Source: CAYWBU01 sp942491525 (lineage in GTDB: Bacteria; Desulfobacterota; Desulfomonilia; UBA1062). From it: a stretch of DNA of 38,209 nucleotides. Positions 1-7,977 of this stretch are shown one piece after another. The stretch lies in assembly GCA_942491525.1 (NCBI GenBank), contig CALOBW010000049.1, forward strand, positions 1 to 38,209. Direction: 5' to 3'. Each line of letters starts with the position of its first letter. Position 1 is the first letter of the stretch. The notes beneath the pieces are model-generated. The model had not been told where the DNA came from and ran no database searches. It worked only from the letters and a program-made list of their open reading frames with translations. The translations under genes were made by a program, and so were the position numbers.

Positions 1-370
1 TGGCCCTTTCGAGGGCGCTGGTCTGAATGACGAAGACCGCATTTTTGTTGCTCTCCAGCACGAAGCCGTAGGCGTTCTCAATGTTGACGCCGGCCTCAGA
101 GAGCAGCTGGACCACGCTGTCCATACCGCCGGGCTGGTCATCAATCAGAACGGCCACAACCTCCTGGAGCTCGCAGCGGATGCCCTCTTTGCTGAGCGCC
201 TTGAGGGCCAGCTTGGGGTCGTCCACCAGCACGTTGAAGAAGCCGGATTCGCCGAAGGATGAGATGGTGATGGCGCGGATGTTGATCTTTTCGCGCTTCA
301 GGAGCCCGGAGACCTGGGCCAGGCGGCCCGGAGCATTTTCGACCGGAATGGTTAATTGATAAGCTGTCAT
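1..370 (-). CDS. Tandem ACT-domain protein (partial, C-terminus outside window)
   Basis: The frame opens at an ATG at 370 and runs off the left edge of the window with no stop, so only the first 123 codons are present. The translation begins MTAYQLTIPVENAPGRLAQV, the usual start of an ACT domain (small-molecule binding beta-alpha-beta fold). A second ACT-like repeat begins near residue 74 (VVAVLIDDQPGGMDSVVQLL). Two-ACT proteins of this kind are commonly amino-acid-sensing regulatory proteins; the ligand cannot be read here. The start is 16 nt behind the stop of the upstream gene, with an AGAGGT ribosome site, so it is probably the last visible gene of the minus-strand operon that starts near 3514. 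Confidence 0.8.
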   Translation of the reverse strand, partial: MTAYQLTIPVENAPGRLAQVSGLLKREKINIRAITISSFGESGFFNVLVDDPKLALKALSKEGIRCELQEVVAVLIDDQPGGMDSVVQLLSEAGVNIENAYGFVLESNKNAVFVIQTSALERA

Positions 371-386
371 AGTTCTAATTATACCT

Positions 387-2129
387 CTAAACCTGCAAGG
401 CTGCAATCAACTTGCGGCCTTTGGCGATGAGTTCATCGTTCAGCTGATCAAGGCTGGCATAGTAGTTGTCCCAGCCCCGGCGCTCCTCGGCATAGGTGCT
501 GGCCAGCGAGCCGTCGGCAATGAAGTTGAGGCAGGCCGTGATGCGGCGCACGCCCTCTTTGATGAACTGGTTGCCCTGTTCAGTCTGGCCCTGCTCGAAG
601 AAGCTGTGGGCCCTGAGCGCGAAGCGCAAATAAACCACGATTTCGGGATAGTCCGAGACGAAGCAGCCGGTGAAGGGATCGATCAACTTTTTGATTTTGG
701 CCTTGTCGCCCAGCTCCTCTGCGTAGGCCGAGAATACCAGGGTGCGGATGTAGTCGCCCAGCAGCTTGCCGATGAAGGCGGCCTGAATGGCCTCCTGGGC
801 AAAGGCCTCCTTGTCGTGACGCATTATCAGGCCGGCGGCGTGCAGATAGGCCAGGCGCGGGCTGTTGCCAAGCACAGAGAGGATGTAGCCCTGATCCTCG
901 GCGCGCGCGATGAAGGAGGGCGTGAAGGGCCTGTGGCGCTTTAGGTGGTCTAAGAGGATGCCGTTGGTGCCGCCGGTGACATGAATGCGCTCGATGCTCT
1001 CATCTCTTGTCATCATCTCGGCCTCGGTGGAGAGGGCCTGGGGTAGCGTGCTGAAGAAGATCTTCTCGTCGGGGCTCAGCTCGCGCTCCGGAAAGGGCAC
1101 GTCGGGGGTGAAGAGGCCCCGATGAAAGTCCCTCTCATTGACCAGGGCTCCGGCCAGCATGCCCAGCTCGATTGGGTTGCCGGAGGAGTCGAGGGCCTCG
1201 GCGCCCCAGTTGGGGGTCATGAAGTGTTCAAAGGCGCTCATGCCGGTCTGCTCCTTGAGCTCCTTCTGCGGAAAGACCTGGTCCAGGTCGATCTTGAAGG
1301 TGGCGCGCTTGTCTTGATCCATGAGCTGGTGCCAGAGGGGCAGAACCGCCTTGAGGAAGCTGTAGTGGCGGCCATACTCGCCGTCCACGCCGAAGACATC
1401 CAGGCCCGGCAGGCATGCGGCCGGACGCAGGACCTGCTCGATCAGACTGCTGGTGTCGGCTTCGGTGAAGACAAAGACATCAAGGTTATCCAGGCCGCCG
1501 GCAAGCTTGATCTCCTGCCGGATGTATTCGCCGGCCACCTGCTGCAGGCCGGCATGGGTCACCGAGACCGAGAGTACGCAGATCACCTTCTGACTGGGAT
1601 GCTCATCGGCGATGGCCTCATCCAGCTTCTTGAGGCCGTAGAGGATCTCGTTGCCCTCGGGTTTGACTCCGATCTGGATGGGGTGATCGTACCAGTAGAG
1701 CTGCTCCTCATCCATGATTGCGGCGATCCTGGCTTTGAGTTCACTGCTCAGGTGCGAAGCCTGCAGGCTCCTTATGGAGGCCGGCAGGGTCAGGAGCACA
1801 TTGGAGGTGAAGAGGATCTCGCGCGCCGGATCGCTGATCGGATCCGGGTTGGGCTTGGTGATCCTGATGGCGCGTTTGGCGCGCAGGGCCTCAAGCGCGC
1901 CCTGGCGGTTCTGATTGATGCCGAGGCCTTCAGGAAAGAGGCTTTCAACCTCCGGGGCCTGTCTGATCGTTTCGAGGGCTTTCAGATAGAAGTCGCCCAG
2001 CTCCGGAATCCCCTTGAGGTAGTCACGCTGGTCCTGGCCGAAGAGGCTCTCTAAAAAGGCGGCATTGGCCGCTTGGGGGCTCCGGTCATTTGGGTCAAAC
2101 TGCGGTTCAACAAGCTTGTCAATCTTCAT
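387..2129 (-). CDS. Unrecognised 580-aa cytosolic protein, possible nucleotide-sugar/GT-A-like fold
   Basis: This is a full-length protein with no signal peptide or membrane segment. It has a good ribosome site (GAGGAG) ahead of ATG 2129 and lies 9 nt downstream of the NicO permease gene, so it is co-transcribed with it. I do not recognise a named family. Around residues 280-300 it carries FKIDLDQVFP, an acidic DxD-like motif preceded by a hydrophobic strand, followed by a conserved-looking FMTPNWGAE segment. This recalls metal-binding DxD motifs of GT-A glycosyltransferases, but that is inference. The C-terminal half is alpha-helical and rich in Ala/Leu. Its place between a metal permease and an ACT protein gives no clear functional clue. 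Confidence 0.75.
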   Translation of the reverse strand: MKIDKLVEPQFDPNDRSPQAANAAFLESLFGQDQRDYLKGIPELGDFYLKALETIRQAPEVESLFPEGLGINQNRQGALEALRAKRAIRITKPNPDPISDPAREILFTSNVLLTLPASIRSLQASHLSSELKARIAAIMDEEQLYWYDHPIQIGVKPEGNEILYGLKKLDEAIADEHPSQKVICVLSVSVTHAGLQQVAGEYIRQEIKLAGGLDNLDVFVFTEADTSSLIEQVLRPAACLPGLDVFGVDGEYGRHYSFLKAVLPLWHQLMDQDKRATFKIDLDQVFPQKELKEQTGMSAFEHFMTPNWGAEALDSSGNPIELGMLAGALVNERDFHRGLFTPDVPFPERELSPDEKIFFSTLPQALSTEAEMMTRDESIERIHVTGGTNGILLDHLKRHRPFTPSFIARAEDQGYILSVLGNSPRLAYLHAAGLIMRHDKEAFAQEAIQAAFIGKLLGDYIRTLVFSAYAEELGDKAKIKKLIDPFTGCFVSDYPEIVVYLRFALRAHSFFEQGQTEQGNQFIKEGVRRITACLNFIADGSLASTYAEERRGWDNYYASLDQLNDELIAKGRKLIAALQV

Positions 2130-2138
2130 TAAATCTCC

Positions 2139-2939
2139 TCAACGGTTTGCTAAGAGCAGCAGGCTGCCCAGGCCGATGACCAGCAGGGCGCCGCAGATCT
2201 CCAGGCCCTTCTGGATACGGTTGTCATGGGTTATTTTCTTGGTGCCGCTGCCGATGGTGGCGATCAACGCCACGGTCAGGCCCATGCCCAGCGCCATGCT
2301 CAGACCCATGATGATTCCCAGGCCCATCAGCTGCATGGCCATGAAGAAGAGCAGGATAATCATGGTGCCGGGGCAGGGCAGCAGGCCGATGGAGGTCACC
2401 ATGGCCAGGCCGTCGAGCCGGCTGAGCTCCTTTTGCTCCTTGCGCCGCAGGGCTGAGATCAGCAGGTAGAGGCCGATCAGGATAATCATGGAGTAGCTGA
2501 CTGCCATCAGGCGGGCGCTGATGCTGTCGAAGGTGGCCGTCATGCGGCCCAGCGAGAGTTTGTAGATGATGCTGACAACCACAATGGCCGAAATGCCGTG
2601 CATGAAGGCCGCCAGTGAGCCCATCAGGATGCCCTTCTTGAGATCGCCTTTGCGGCTCAGCAGATAGCCCAATACCACGGTTTTGCCGTGGCCCGGGCCG
2701 GCGGCGTGCAGAATACCGTAGGCAAAGGAGAGACCCAGCAGCATCAGCAGGCTGAGCGGGCTGCCGCCATCCTTGTATTCACGCACCATGGAGCTCATCT
2801 GAGATTTAAGATCCTTCTGGGCCTGGTTGAGCTGCTGCATGATCTGCTGGGGCAGGTTCAGCTCCTGGGGCTCGGGTTCGCCGAACGGGTTGGCCAGCAG
2901 GGTGATCGGCAGCAGCAGGGCGATGAGGAGCTTTTTCAT
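2139..2939 (-). CDS. NicO/RcnA-family nickel-cobalt permease
   Basis: A 266-aa polytopic membrane protein. An N-terminal signal-like segment is followed by about six hydrophobic helices. The motif GILHAAGPGHGKT, near residue 80, is the His/Gly signature of the NicO (PF03824) superfamily, whose members move Ni2+ or Co2+ across the inner membrane, mostly as exporters (RcnA). A second characteristic element is LPCPGTMIIL in the last third. The ATG overlaps the stop of the DUF1007 gene (ATGA, 2936-2939), so the two are translationally coupled. NicO-DUF1007 pairs are a recurring arrangement in proteobacteria. Metal specificity and direction cannot be deduced; cobalt would be relevant to the corrinoid dehalogenases in this window, but that link is only suggestive. 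Confidence 0.88.
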   Translation of the reverse strand: MKKLLIALLLPITLLANPFGEPEPQELNLPQQIMQQLNQAQKDLKSQMSSMVREYKDGGSPLSLLMLLGLSFAYGILHAAGPGHGKTVVLGYLLSRKGDLKKGILMGSLAAFMHGISAIVVVSIIYKLSLGRMTATFDSISARLMAVSYSMIILIGLYLLISALRRKEQKELSRLDGLAMVTSIGLLPCPGTMIILLFFMAMQLMGLGIIMGLSMALGMGLTVALIATIGSGTKKITHDNRIQKGLEICGALLVIGLGSLLLLANR

Positions 2940-3514
2940 GGCTTCAGCTGCATGGTCAGGGTTGCATCTGCTGGAACCATCAGGCCGTTGTAGTAACTCA
3001 GCTGCTGGTTCTTGGCGCTCTTGATGCTGGTGCTGAACCTGTTGCTGTCCACTTTGGGCGCCAGGCAGTCAATCTGGGAGTAGTACTCGACATCAAAGAC
3101 GGCCAGCTGGATAACCTTGGATCTGGCCGCGGCACTCACATGACAGGGAATGGTAAAGGTGTAGCAGAGGGCGCCGTTCTCAATGGTCGGCTTGAAATCT
3201 TCTATAAATTTGACCGGGAAGGGCTTGCCGTCGATGCGGAGGTTGCTGAAGTAGCCAAAGTTAATCAGGTTGTCGAAGGCCTCGGCCTTGAGCAGCCTGG
3301 CCTCGGCCGGTTCAAAGTTGCCGTTGCCGTTCATATCATAGTCCATGATGAAGGAGGCGCCGAACATGTCGTCGAAGACCCACTTCAGGCGGATGCCGGC
3401 CAGACCCTTGTCGTCAAAGAGAAAGGTTGCCTGGTTTTCGATAAAAACATGCGGATGGGCCAGCAGTTGCAGGGGCCAGAGCCAGAGCATTATTAACATT
3501 ATGATTTTTCGCAT
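2936..3514 (-). CDS. DUF1007 family periplasmic protein
   Basis: A 192-aa protein starting at ATG 3514, chosen because it places a clean signal peptide (MRKIIMLIMLWLWPLQLLA) at the N-terminus. An upstream in-frame start at 3586 would add 24 residues that do not look like an export signal. The mature protein begins HPHVFIENQ, a hallmark of DUF1007, and includes a calcium-binding-like stretch DYDMNGNGNFEP near residue 60. Family members are periplasmic partners of metal or ABC transporters. Here it is the first gene of the minus-strand operon and overlaps the NicO permease start, so a role in delivering or handling the permease's metal is likely. Confidence 0.85.
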   Translation of the reverse strand: MRKIIMLIMLWLWPLQLLAHPHVFIENQATFLFDDKGLAGIRLKWVFDDMFGASFIMDYDMNGNGNFEPAEARLLKAEAFDNLINFGYFSNLRIDGKPFPVKFIEDFKPTIENGALCYTFTIPCHVSAAARSKVIQLAVFDVEYYSQIDCLAPKVDSNRFSTSIKSAKNQQLSYYNGLMVPADATLTMQLKP

Positions 3515-3617
3515 GCCGAATTTATAGCGGGCTTTGGGCGGGGCCGCAAGCCGGAGAAAGAATTTGACAGCCGGGTTCCCGTTCACTATCCCTTGATAAA
3601 AAAGACTCGGAGGAACT

Positions 3618-4667
3618 ATGAAGAGAATCTGCTTAATTCTGGCTCTATTGATGCTGGTAGGATGCGCGGCCTATAATCCGCCCAGTGTGGAACAGGCTGA
3701 GATCAGCAAGATCAGCGCGGCGCCGCGGCTGAAGTCCGGCCAGGAGGTCAAGGTGCTCTCCTGGAACGTGCAGTATATGGGCAGCAAGAACTATGTCTTC
3801 TGGTATGACATGCCCGAGAGCGACGGTCCCGATCTGCGTGCCACCCCCGAGGACATCACGGCCACCTTTGAGAGCGTGGTGGAGGTCATCAAGAGGGAGA
3901 ATCCGGATGTGATCCTGATCCAGGAGATCGATGACAACGCCAAGCGCACCGACTATGAAAATCAGCTTGAGCGCCTGATGGCGATGCTGCCGGATGAGTA
4001 CCGCTACTACAGCGAGGCCTGGTACTGGAAGGCGCGCTACATTCCCATCAAGGAGATTCAGGGCCGCGTCGGCATGAAGCTGATGACCATCAGCAAGTAT
4101 GAGATCAACCAGAGCACCCGCCACCAGCTGGCCCTGCGCGAGGTCAGCGCCCTGCGCCAGATGTTCGACCTCAAGCGCGCCCTGCTGGAGACCCGCCTGC
4201 CGGTCGAGGGCGGCGAGGACTTCATCGTCATGAACACCCACCTCTCGGCCTTTGCCCAGGGCGAGGACACCATGCAGCGTCAGGTCGATCAGCTTAAACG
4301 CCTGATGGATGTCTACACCGAGACCAACCATCCCTGGATCATCGGCGGCGACTTCAATCTGCTGCCGCCGGGCAAGGCTTACTCGCTGCTGCCCGACCAT
4401 CAGCAGTACTACTATCAGGAAGATACCGAGCTGAAGCGCCTGATGGACGCCTACCCATCGGTGCCCAGCCTCGAGAATGTCAACGGTGATGAGCTGGAGC
4501 AGTGGTTCACCCACTATCCCAATGATCCGCGCGTCGCCGGCCCGGACCGCACCATCGACTACATCTTTTACTCCAGGGATATGCAGGTCAAAGCCGCCCG
4601 CGTCATGCAGGAGGAACCCATCGTCAGCGACCATCTGCCGGTGATTACCACCTTCGTACTGCCGTAA
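3618..4667 (+). CDS. Endonuclease/exonuclease/phosphatase-fold lipoprotein
   Basis: A 349-aa protein with a lipoprotein signal peptide (lipobox LVGC, Cys16), so it should be anchored to a membrane on the periplasmic side. The rest is a complete EEP fold (DNase I/sphingomyelinase-like). The visible motifs are LSWNVQ near residue 47, LIQEIDD (catalytic metal Glu), NTHLSAF, GGDFNLLP (Asp-Asn pair), DRTIDYIFYS and the terminal SDHLPV (catalytic Asp-His). The family hydrolyses phosphodiesters in nucleic acids, phospholipids or inositol phosphates; export favours an extracellular or lipid substrate, but which one cannot be told. Ribosome site GGAGG at 3609-3613. It is transcribed alone and ends at a hairpin shared with the convergent gene. 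Confidence 0.88.
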   Translation: MKRICLILALLMLVGCAAYNPPSVEQAEISKISAAPRLKSGQEVKVLSWNVQYMGSKNYVFWYDMPESDGPDLRATPEDITATFESVVEVIKRENPDVILIQEIDDNAKRTDYENQLERLMAMLPDEYRYYSEAWYWKARYIPIKEIQGRVGMKLMTISKYEINQSTRHQLALREVSALRQMFDLKRALLETRLPVEGGEDFIVMNTHLSAFAQGEDTMQRQVDQLKRLMDVYTETNHPWIIGGDFNLLPPGKAYSLLPDHQQYYYQEDTELKRLMDAYPSVPSLENVNGDELEQWFTHYPNDPRVAGPDRTIDYIFYSRDMQVKAARVMQEEPIVSDHLPVITTFVLP

Positions 4668-4674
4668 ACTTGAT

Positions 4675-4704
4675 GAGGGGGCAGAGCCCCCTCGCATCTC
4701 TTTT
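4675..4704 (+). terminator. Intergenic terminator hairpin
   Basis: GAGGGGG (4675-4681) pairs with CCCCCTC (4687-4693) around a 5-nt loop, and a T-rich stretch follows at 4697-4704. It lies 8 nt after the stop of the EEP lipoprotein gene and just beyond the end of the convergent GH98-like gene, so it may end transcription from both sides. The T-run is short and offset by a few bases. Confidence 0.6.
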
Positions 4705-6496
4705 AATAGATAAGCTGCAGGTCAACCTGGCCGTTGTGCCAGATGTCAATCTCAAACCTTCCGTCAATGTAACGGGTCTCATACTTAAAAGCCGGCGTGC
4801 CGCTGATTTTAAGCTGCGGCGCGGATGCGCAATCTAGCGCGAGGCTGCTCTGGCGCAGCTCGGCCGGGGTGTAGTTGTCAATCATGTTGTCGACATATTT
4901 GGTCAGGTCAAGATCGGTGGTTGGTCCGCCGAGCTCCAGGGTTGCATTCAGCCAGATCTCCAGATCGAAGCTGTCATCGGTGTAGGACCAGATATCCTGA
5001 TCGGTGTCGATGCGGAAGTTGCTCAGGTAGACATTGAGCTGGTCGGCCTGCTCGGTGACGATGCCGTAGGCGTGGGTTGAGAGGGTGCCGGCAAGACTGG
5101 CACCATTGGACAGCTCGAAGTCGAAGCTGGTGGCGACGTCCCTGTTCTCGTTGGGGTTGGCCAGGAACCAGTTGTTGGCCTGCTTGACGACCCAGGAGTC
5201 GCCCTTGCTGATCTCGGGATAGATCTCATCAAAATAGGCTCTCTTGGCGGCCTGGTTGCCTTCGAACTTTGCGGCATAGTCGGCGGTGGTGATAATGTTC
5301 TCGAATAGCGCTGAGGTCTCGTCGCCGGCCAGTTCAGGCAGGATCGGCAGGTAGAAGTAGCGCCCGGTGCTGGCCAGCCACTCATAGAGGCTTGACTCTT
5401 CGGGTCCGTAGAGGCCCTGGAAGAGCTCGTCGTCTGCGTACTCCTTGGGCAGGAAGCAGGCCGGCTTGTAGGCCACCTTCATTTTTTCACGGACCTCTTC
5501 GCGGCTGGGGATGATCTCATCATGGATCAGCTTGCGCGTGAGCGGCAGCAGCACGTTGTGCCAGGCCGGGGTGAAGCTCTTCTCGGAACCAAAGAATTCG
5601 GCAAAGCCGTGGAAGGGGCACTCCAGCGAGTAGACAGAAGCGCCGCCGGCCGCGGCCTGCAGCCACTCGGTGCCGAAGAGGGCCTCCGGATAGGTGAAGA
5701 CGGACTCCCACATGCGGTGGGCCTTGGTGATGCCGACCGGCTCCTTGAAGAGCGGTCCCAGGCCGGCTTCCCACCAGATCCAGTCTTCGGAGTTGGGGCC
5801 CCAGTTGCCGGCCAGGTCGGCGGCATAGAAGCCCATGGCCGAGGCCGGTCCCACGAAGCGTTTGGAGCGGCCGTTATGTTTGTCCACCAGGATGATGTGG
5901 TCCTTGTTCTGGGTCAGCTTCTCGTAGAGGCCCGGGTCGGAGCCGGCCACGCTGAAGGGGTGCTTGAATTCATAGCCCATGTCCTGCCACATGAAGAAGC
6001 CGCCCTGGGGCACGACCACGTCGATGTAGCGCTTGATGGCCTTAACGTGGTCCAGGTCCATGCCGTAGAATGAGGTGTTGGCGGCGCTGAACTCGGCCAC
6101 CACCAGGCCGATCAGCATCTCATGCTGTTCGAAGAGCTCGGTCAGAAATTCGCTGGGCACATCGCTGTGCGACATGCAGTGCTCGACCTGGATGAAGGCC
6201 TTGAAGCCGAGCTTGTCACAGAGGCTCAGGACCCTGTGGGCGCCCTCGCGGTTCTGCTGACTGTCCTCGGTCAGGCTGACAAACTGGATGGCCCAGTTGG
6301 CGCGCACATCATCCGGCAGATTGTCGCTGATCCACTGGACCTGGTCATCGGCCCAGCCGTAGACATTGAAGACAAAGAGCGGGTTCTCGCTGGAGATCTC
6401 GGCTCTGAGCTGGGCAGCTGCGGGCGTCTCCTCTTTGCAGCCGCCCATGAAGAGCAGCAGGCCTATGAGTAGTAAAATGGAATATCTGTTTTTCAT
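4703..6496 (-). CDS. GH98-like glycoside hydrolase lipoprotein
   Basis: A 597-aa protein with a lipoprotein signal (lipobox MGGC, Cys20) and ribosome site AGGAGG ahead of ATG 6496. The mature region opens with FVFNVYGWADDQVQWISDNL and continues with FIQVEHC, LVVAEF and, further on, WEAG and SLYEWLASTGRYFYLPILPE. This order fits glycoside hydrolase family 98, endo-beta-galactosidases that cut blood-group-type or plant/algal polysaccharide chains, with acidic catalytic residues in the barrel. The last 150 residues look like a beta-rich accessory domain typical of GH98 C-termini. The assignment is from memory of family motifs and is not certain. The gene stands alone, with no SusCD or other carbohydrate genes nearby. 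Confidence 0.6.
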   Translation of the reverse strand: MKNRYSILLLIGLLLFMGGCKEETPAAAQLRAEISSENPLFVFNVYGWADDQVQWISDNLPDDVRANWAIQFVSLTEDSQQNREGAHRVLSLCDKLGFKAFIQVEHCMSHSDVPSEFLTELFEQHEMLIGLVVAEFSAANTSFYGMDLDHVKAIKRYIDVVVPQGGFFMWQDMGYEFKHPFSVAGSDPGLYEKLTQNKDHIILVDKHNGRSKRFVGPASAMGFYAADLAGNWGPNSEDWIWWEAGLGPLFKEPVGITKAHRMWESVFTYPEALFGTEWLQAAAGGASVYSLECPFHGFAEFFGSEKSFTPAWHNVLLPLTRKLIHDEIIPSREEVREKMKVAYKPACFLPKEYADDELFQGLYGPEESSLYEWLASTGRYFYLPILPELAGDETSALFENIITTADYAAKFEGNQAAKRAYFDEIYPEISKGDSWVVKQANNWFLANPNENRDVATSFDFELSNGASLAGTLSTHAYGIVTEQADQLNVYLSNFRIDTDQDIWSYTDDSFDLEIWLNATLELGGPTTDLDLTKYVDNMIDNYTPAELRQSSLALDCASAPQLKISGTPAFKYETRYIDGRFEIDIWHNGQVDLQLIY

Positions 6497-6533
6497 GTAG
6501 TCCCTCCTGTTGATTAAATATGAAGTATAGGTA

Positions 6534-6545
6534 TGTTCTAGAACA
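6534..6545. promoter_or_regulatory. Perfect palindrome, candidate operator upstream of GH98-like gene
   Basis: TGTTCTAGAACA is a perfect 12-bp palindrome 38 nt upstream of the GH98-like start, in an A+T-rich 190-nt intergenic region (6497-6686). This region is shared with the divergent zinc-ribbon/TM2 gene. It has the form of a dimeric repressor site; no matching regulator is encoded nearby. Confidence 0.35.
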
Positions 6546-6686
6546 CCACTTAAAAAAATTCAAATGATAAATATAAAAATTATTAATCAGCACTGAAAAC
6601 AAGCAATGATGCTGTTCCGTCTTGGCTGCCAACATGCTATGTGATGACCTTGATCAGTTTAGTTGTGGTGATGAAGGGAGTGAGAG

Positions 6687-7478
6687 ATGGCGCCAAGGGT
6701 TCTCTGCAAGGGGTGTGGCAAGCAGATCTATCAGGAGTTCAAGCGGTGTCCGCGCTGCGGCGCTGAGCAGGAGAGGGTCTCCTTTGCGAGCAGGTTTTCC
6801 CGCGCCAAAAGAGATGATGAGCCCCATCAGCTCAGGCCGGCGGGCGCGGTGGCCTATAAGAGCAAATATGTCGCCGCCATGTACGCCTTCCTGCTGGGCA
6901 TCATTGGCGGGCAGTGGTTCTATCTAGGGAAGAAGCGCCGCTTCCTCTACCTGCTCTTCTTCTGGACCGGGCTGCCCTTCCTGATCTCGCTGTTCACGGG
7001 CCTGGTCTTCCTGGTCTACAACCGGCAGGCCTGGGATGCGAAGTATAATGCTGAGGCGACGGGTAGAGTGTCGGTGGCGGCTATCGGGGGAATTTTTGTT
7101 GCGCCGTTCTTGAGTTTTTTGTTTCTTTTCCTGGGACTTATGCTGCTGGGCGGCTACGAGCAAGACACTACTCTTTCAAAAGTTGAAAAGGCGCTGGAGG
7201 CGGCTGAGCCCCTGTTGGAGTCCATTGACTGTCACTATGACTATAATGGAGAATATCCCGAGAATAATATGTCCGATTTGGTGACAATTCCTGATAGTGA
7301 ATATGTATCAGAGTTTTGGGTTAGGGATGGGCAGGTGGAGATTGTTCTTTCAAGTAAGGTCAGCGAAGTCGAGGGACGCACAATTATTCTTAAACCGACG
7401 CGGGTTATGGATGGGCTTAGCTGGGAGATTGTTGGAGGAACGTTGGATAAGGAGTATTGGCCGGAGGGGGCTTTGTAA
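6687..7478 (+). CDS. Zinc ribbon - TM2 - pilin-like fusion protein
   Basis: A 263-aa protein with three parts. Residues 1-30 hold a zinc ribbon (CKGC and CPRC knuckles). Residues 55-110 match a TM2 domain: a hydrophobic helix with GGQWFYLGKKRRFLYLLFFW, a short turn, then a second helix ending LVYNRQAWDAKYN. After another hydrophobic segment (residues 130-155), residues 163-263 resemble the globular half of a type IV pilin: an alpha-helix with HYDYNGEYPENNMSDL, then a beta-rich stretch ending in LSWEIVGGTLDKEYWPEGAL, like the C-terminal pattern of PilA-type pilins. Ribosome site GGGAG before ATG 6687. The pilin-like part is visibly more A+T-rich than the TM2 part. Function unknown; probably inner-membrane with a periplasmic pilin-like domain. 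Confidence 0.8.
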   Translation: MAPRVLCKGCGKQIYQEFKRCPRCGAEQERVSFASRFSRAKRDDEPHQLRPAGAVAYKSKYVAAMYAFLLGIIGGQWFYLGKKRRFLYLLFFWTGLPFLISLFTGLVFLVYNRQAWDAKYNAEATGRVSVAAIGGIFVAPFLSFLFLFLGLMLLGGYEQDTTLSKVEKALEAAEPLLESIDCHYDYNGEYPENNMSDLVTIPDSEYVSEFWVRDGQVEIVLSSKVSEVEGRTIILKPTRVMDGLSWEIVGGTLDKEYWPEGAL

Positions 7479-7646
7479 TTAAGTCTCCTCATACTTTAAA
7501 AGTTTGCCTTTTTTATTTCGCTTGTGAGGCGTTGGGTAAAGCTTGAGTTCAATGTGCTGGGCTTGGGAAGGGTATCCTTTGGGATACTTAAATTTTATTA
7601 TCACGATATGATAATTTAATATGCCGGGCATCGTTAGGAGGTGGAT
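7479..7646. other. A+T-rich intergenic region with inverted repeats
   Basis: This 168-nt gap marks the entry into the A+T-rich segment. It contains a small hairpin (GTATCC 7572-7577 with GGATAC 7582-7587). A few bases on lies an inverted repeat TTATCA/TGATAA around CGATA (about 7597-7614), which could be an operator for the downstream pair. No open frame with a ribosome site is seen here. Confidence 0.4.
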
Positions 7647-7958
7647 ATGAGTCTTAATAAAACTGTTAGAACAACAATTCGAGTTGCAAAGGCAATTGAT
7701 AGAGCTAACAAACAGGCTCAGCGAGAGCATGATAAAAGAGTGCGAGCGCGTGAGCGAGAATATCAACGTCAGTGTCGTGAGGCAGAGCGTGTCAAGCGTG
7801 AACAGGAAAAGCGTGAACGTGAAATGCAGCGCCTTGCGCAAAAAAAAGCAAAAGAGGCAGAAAAGGCTGCGCTTGAAAATGAGCAACTTTTGTTTGAATC
7901 CAGAGTGACAGAAAGAGTGCGTTTAAAAGAAGAATTTATCGCAAAAGTTTTGAGATGA
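7647..7958 (+). CDS. Small charged coiled-coil protein
   Basis: A 103-aa protein starting at ATG 7647, chosen because a perfect AGGAGG lies at 7636-7641, five bases upstream; an in-frame GTG at 7641 overlaps that site and is unlikely. The sequence is almost one continuous charged helix rich in Arg, Lys, Glu and Gln (AREREYQRQCREAERVKREQ), predicted coiled coil from about residue 20 to 90. No enzyme motif, signal peptide or membrane segment is present. It lies 19 nt before the DUF4041/T5orf172 gene, which also has long coiled coils, and both share the same low G+C content. The two are probably co-transcribed and may interact. I do not recognise a family. Confidence 0.7.
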   Translation: MSLNKTVRTTIRVAKAIDRANKQAQREHDKRVRAREREYQRQCREAERVKREQEKREREMQRLAQKKAKEAEKAALENEQLLFESRVTERVRLKEEFIAKVLR

Positions 7959-7977
7959 AATAAAGGGGGATAGATAG

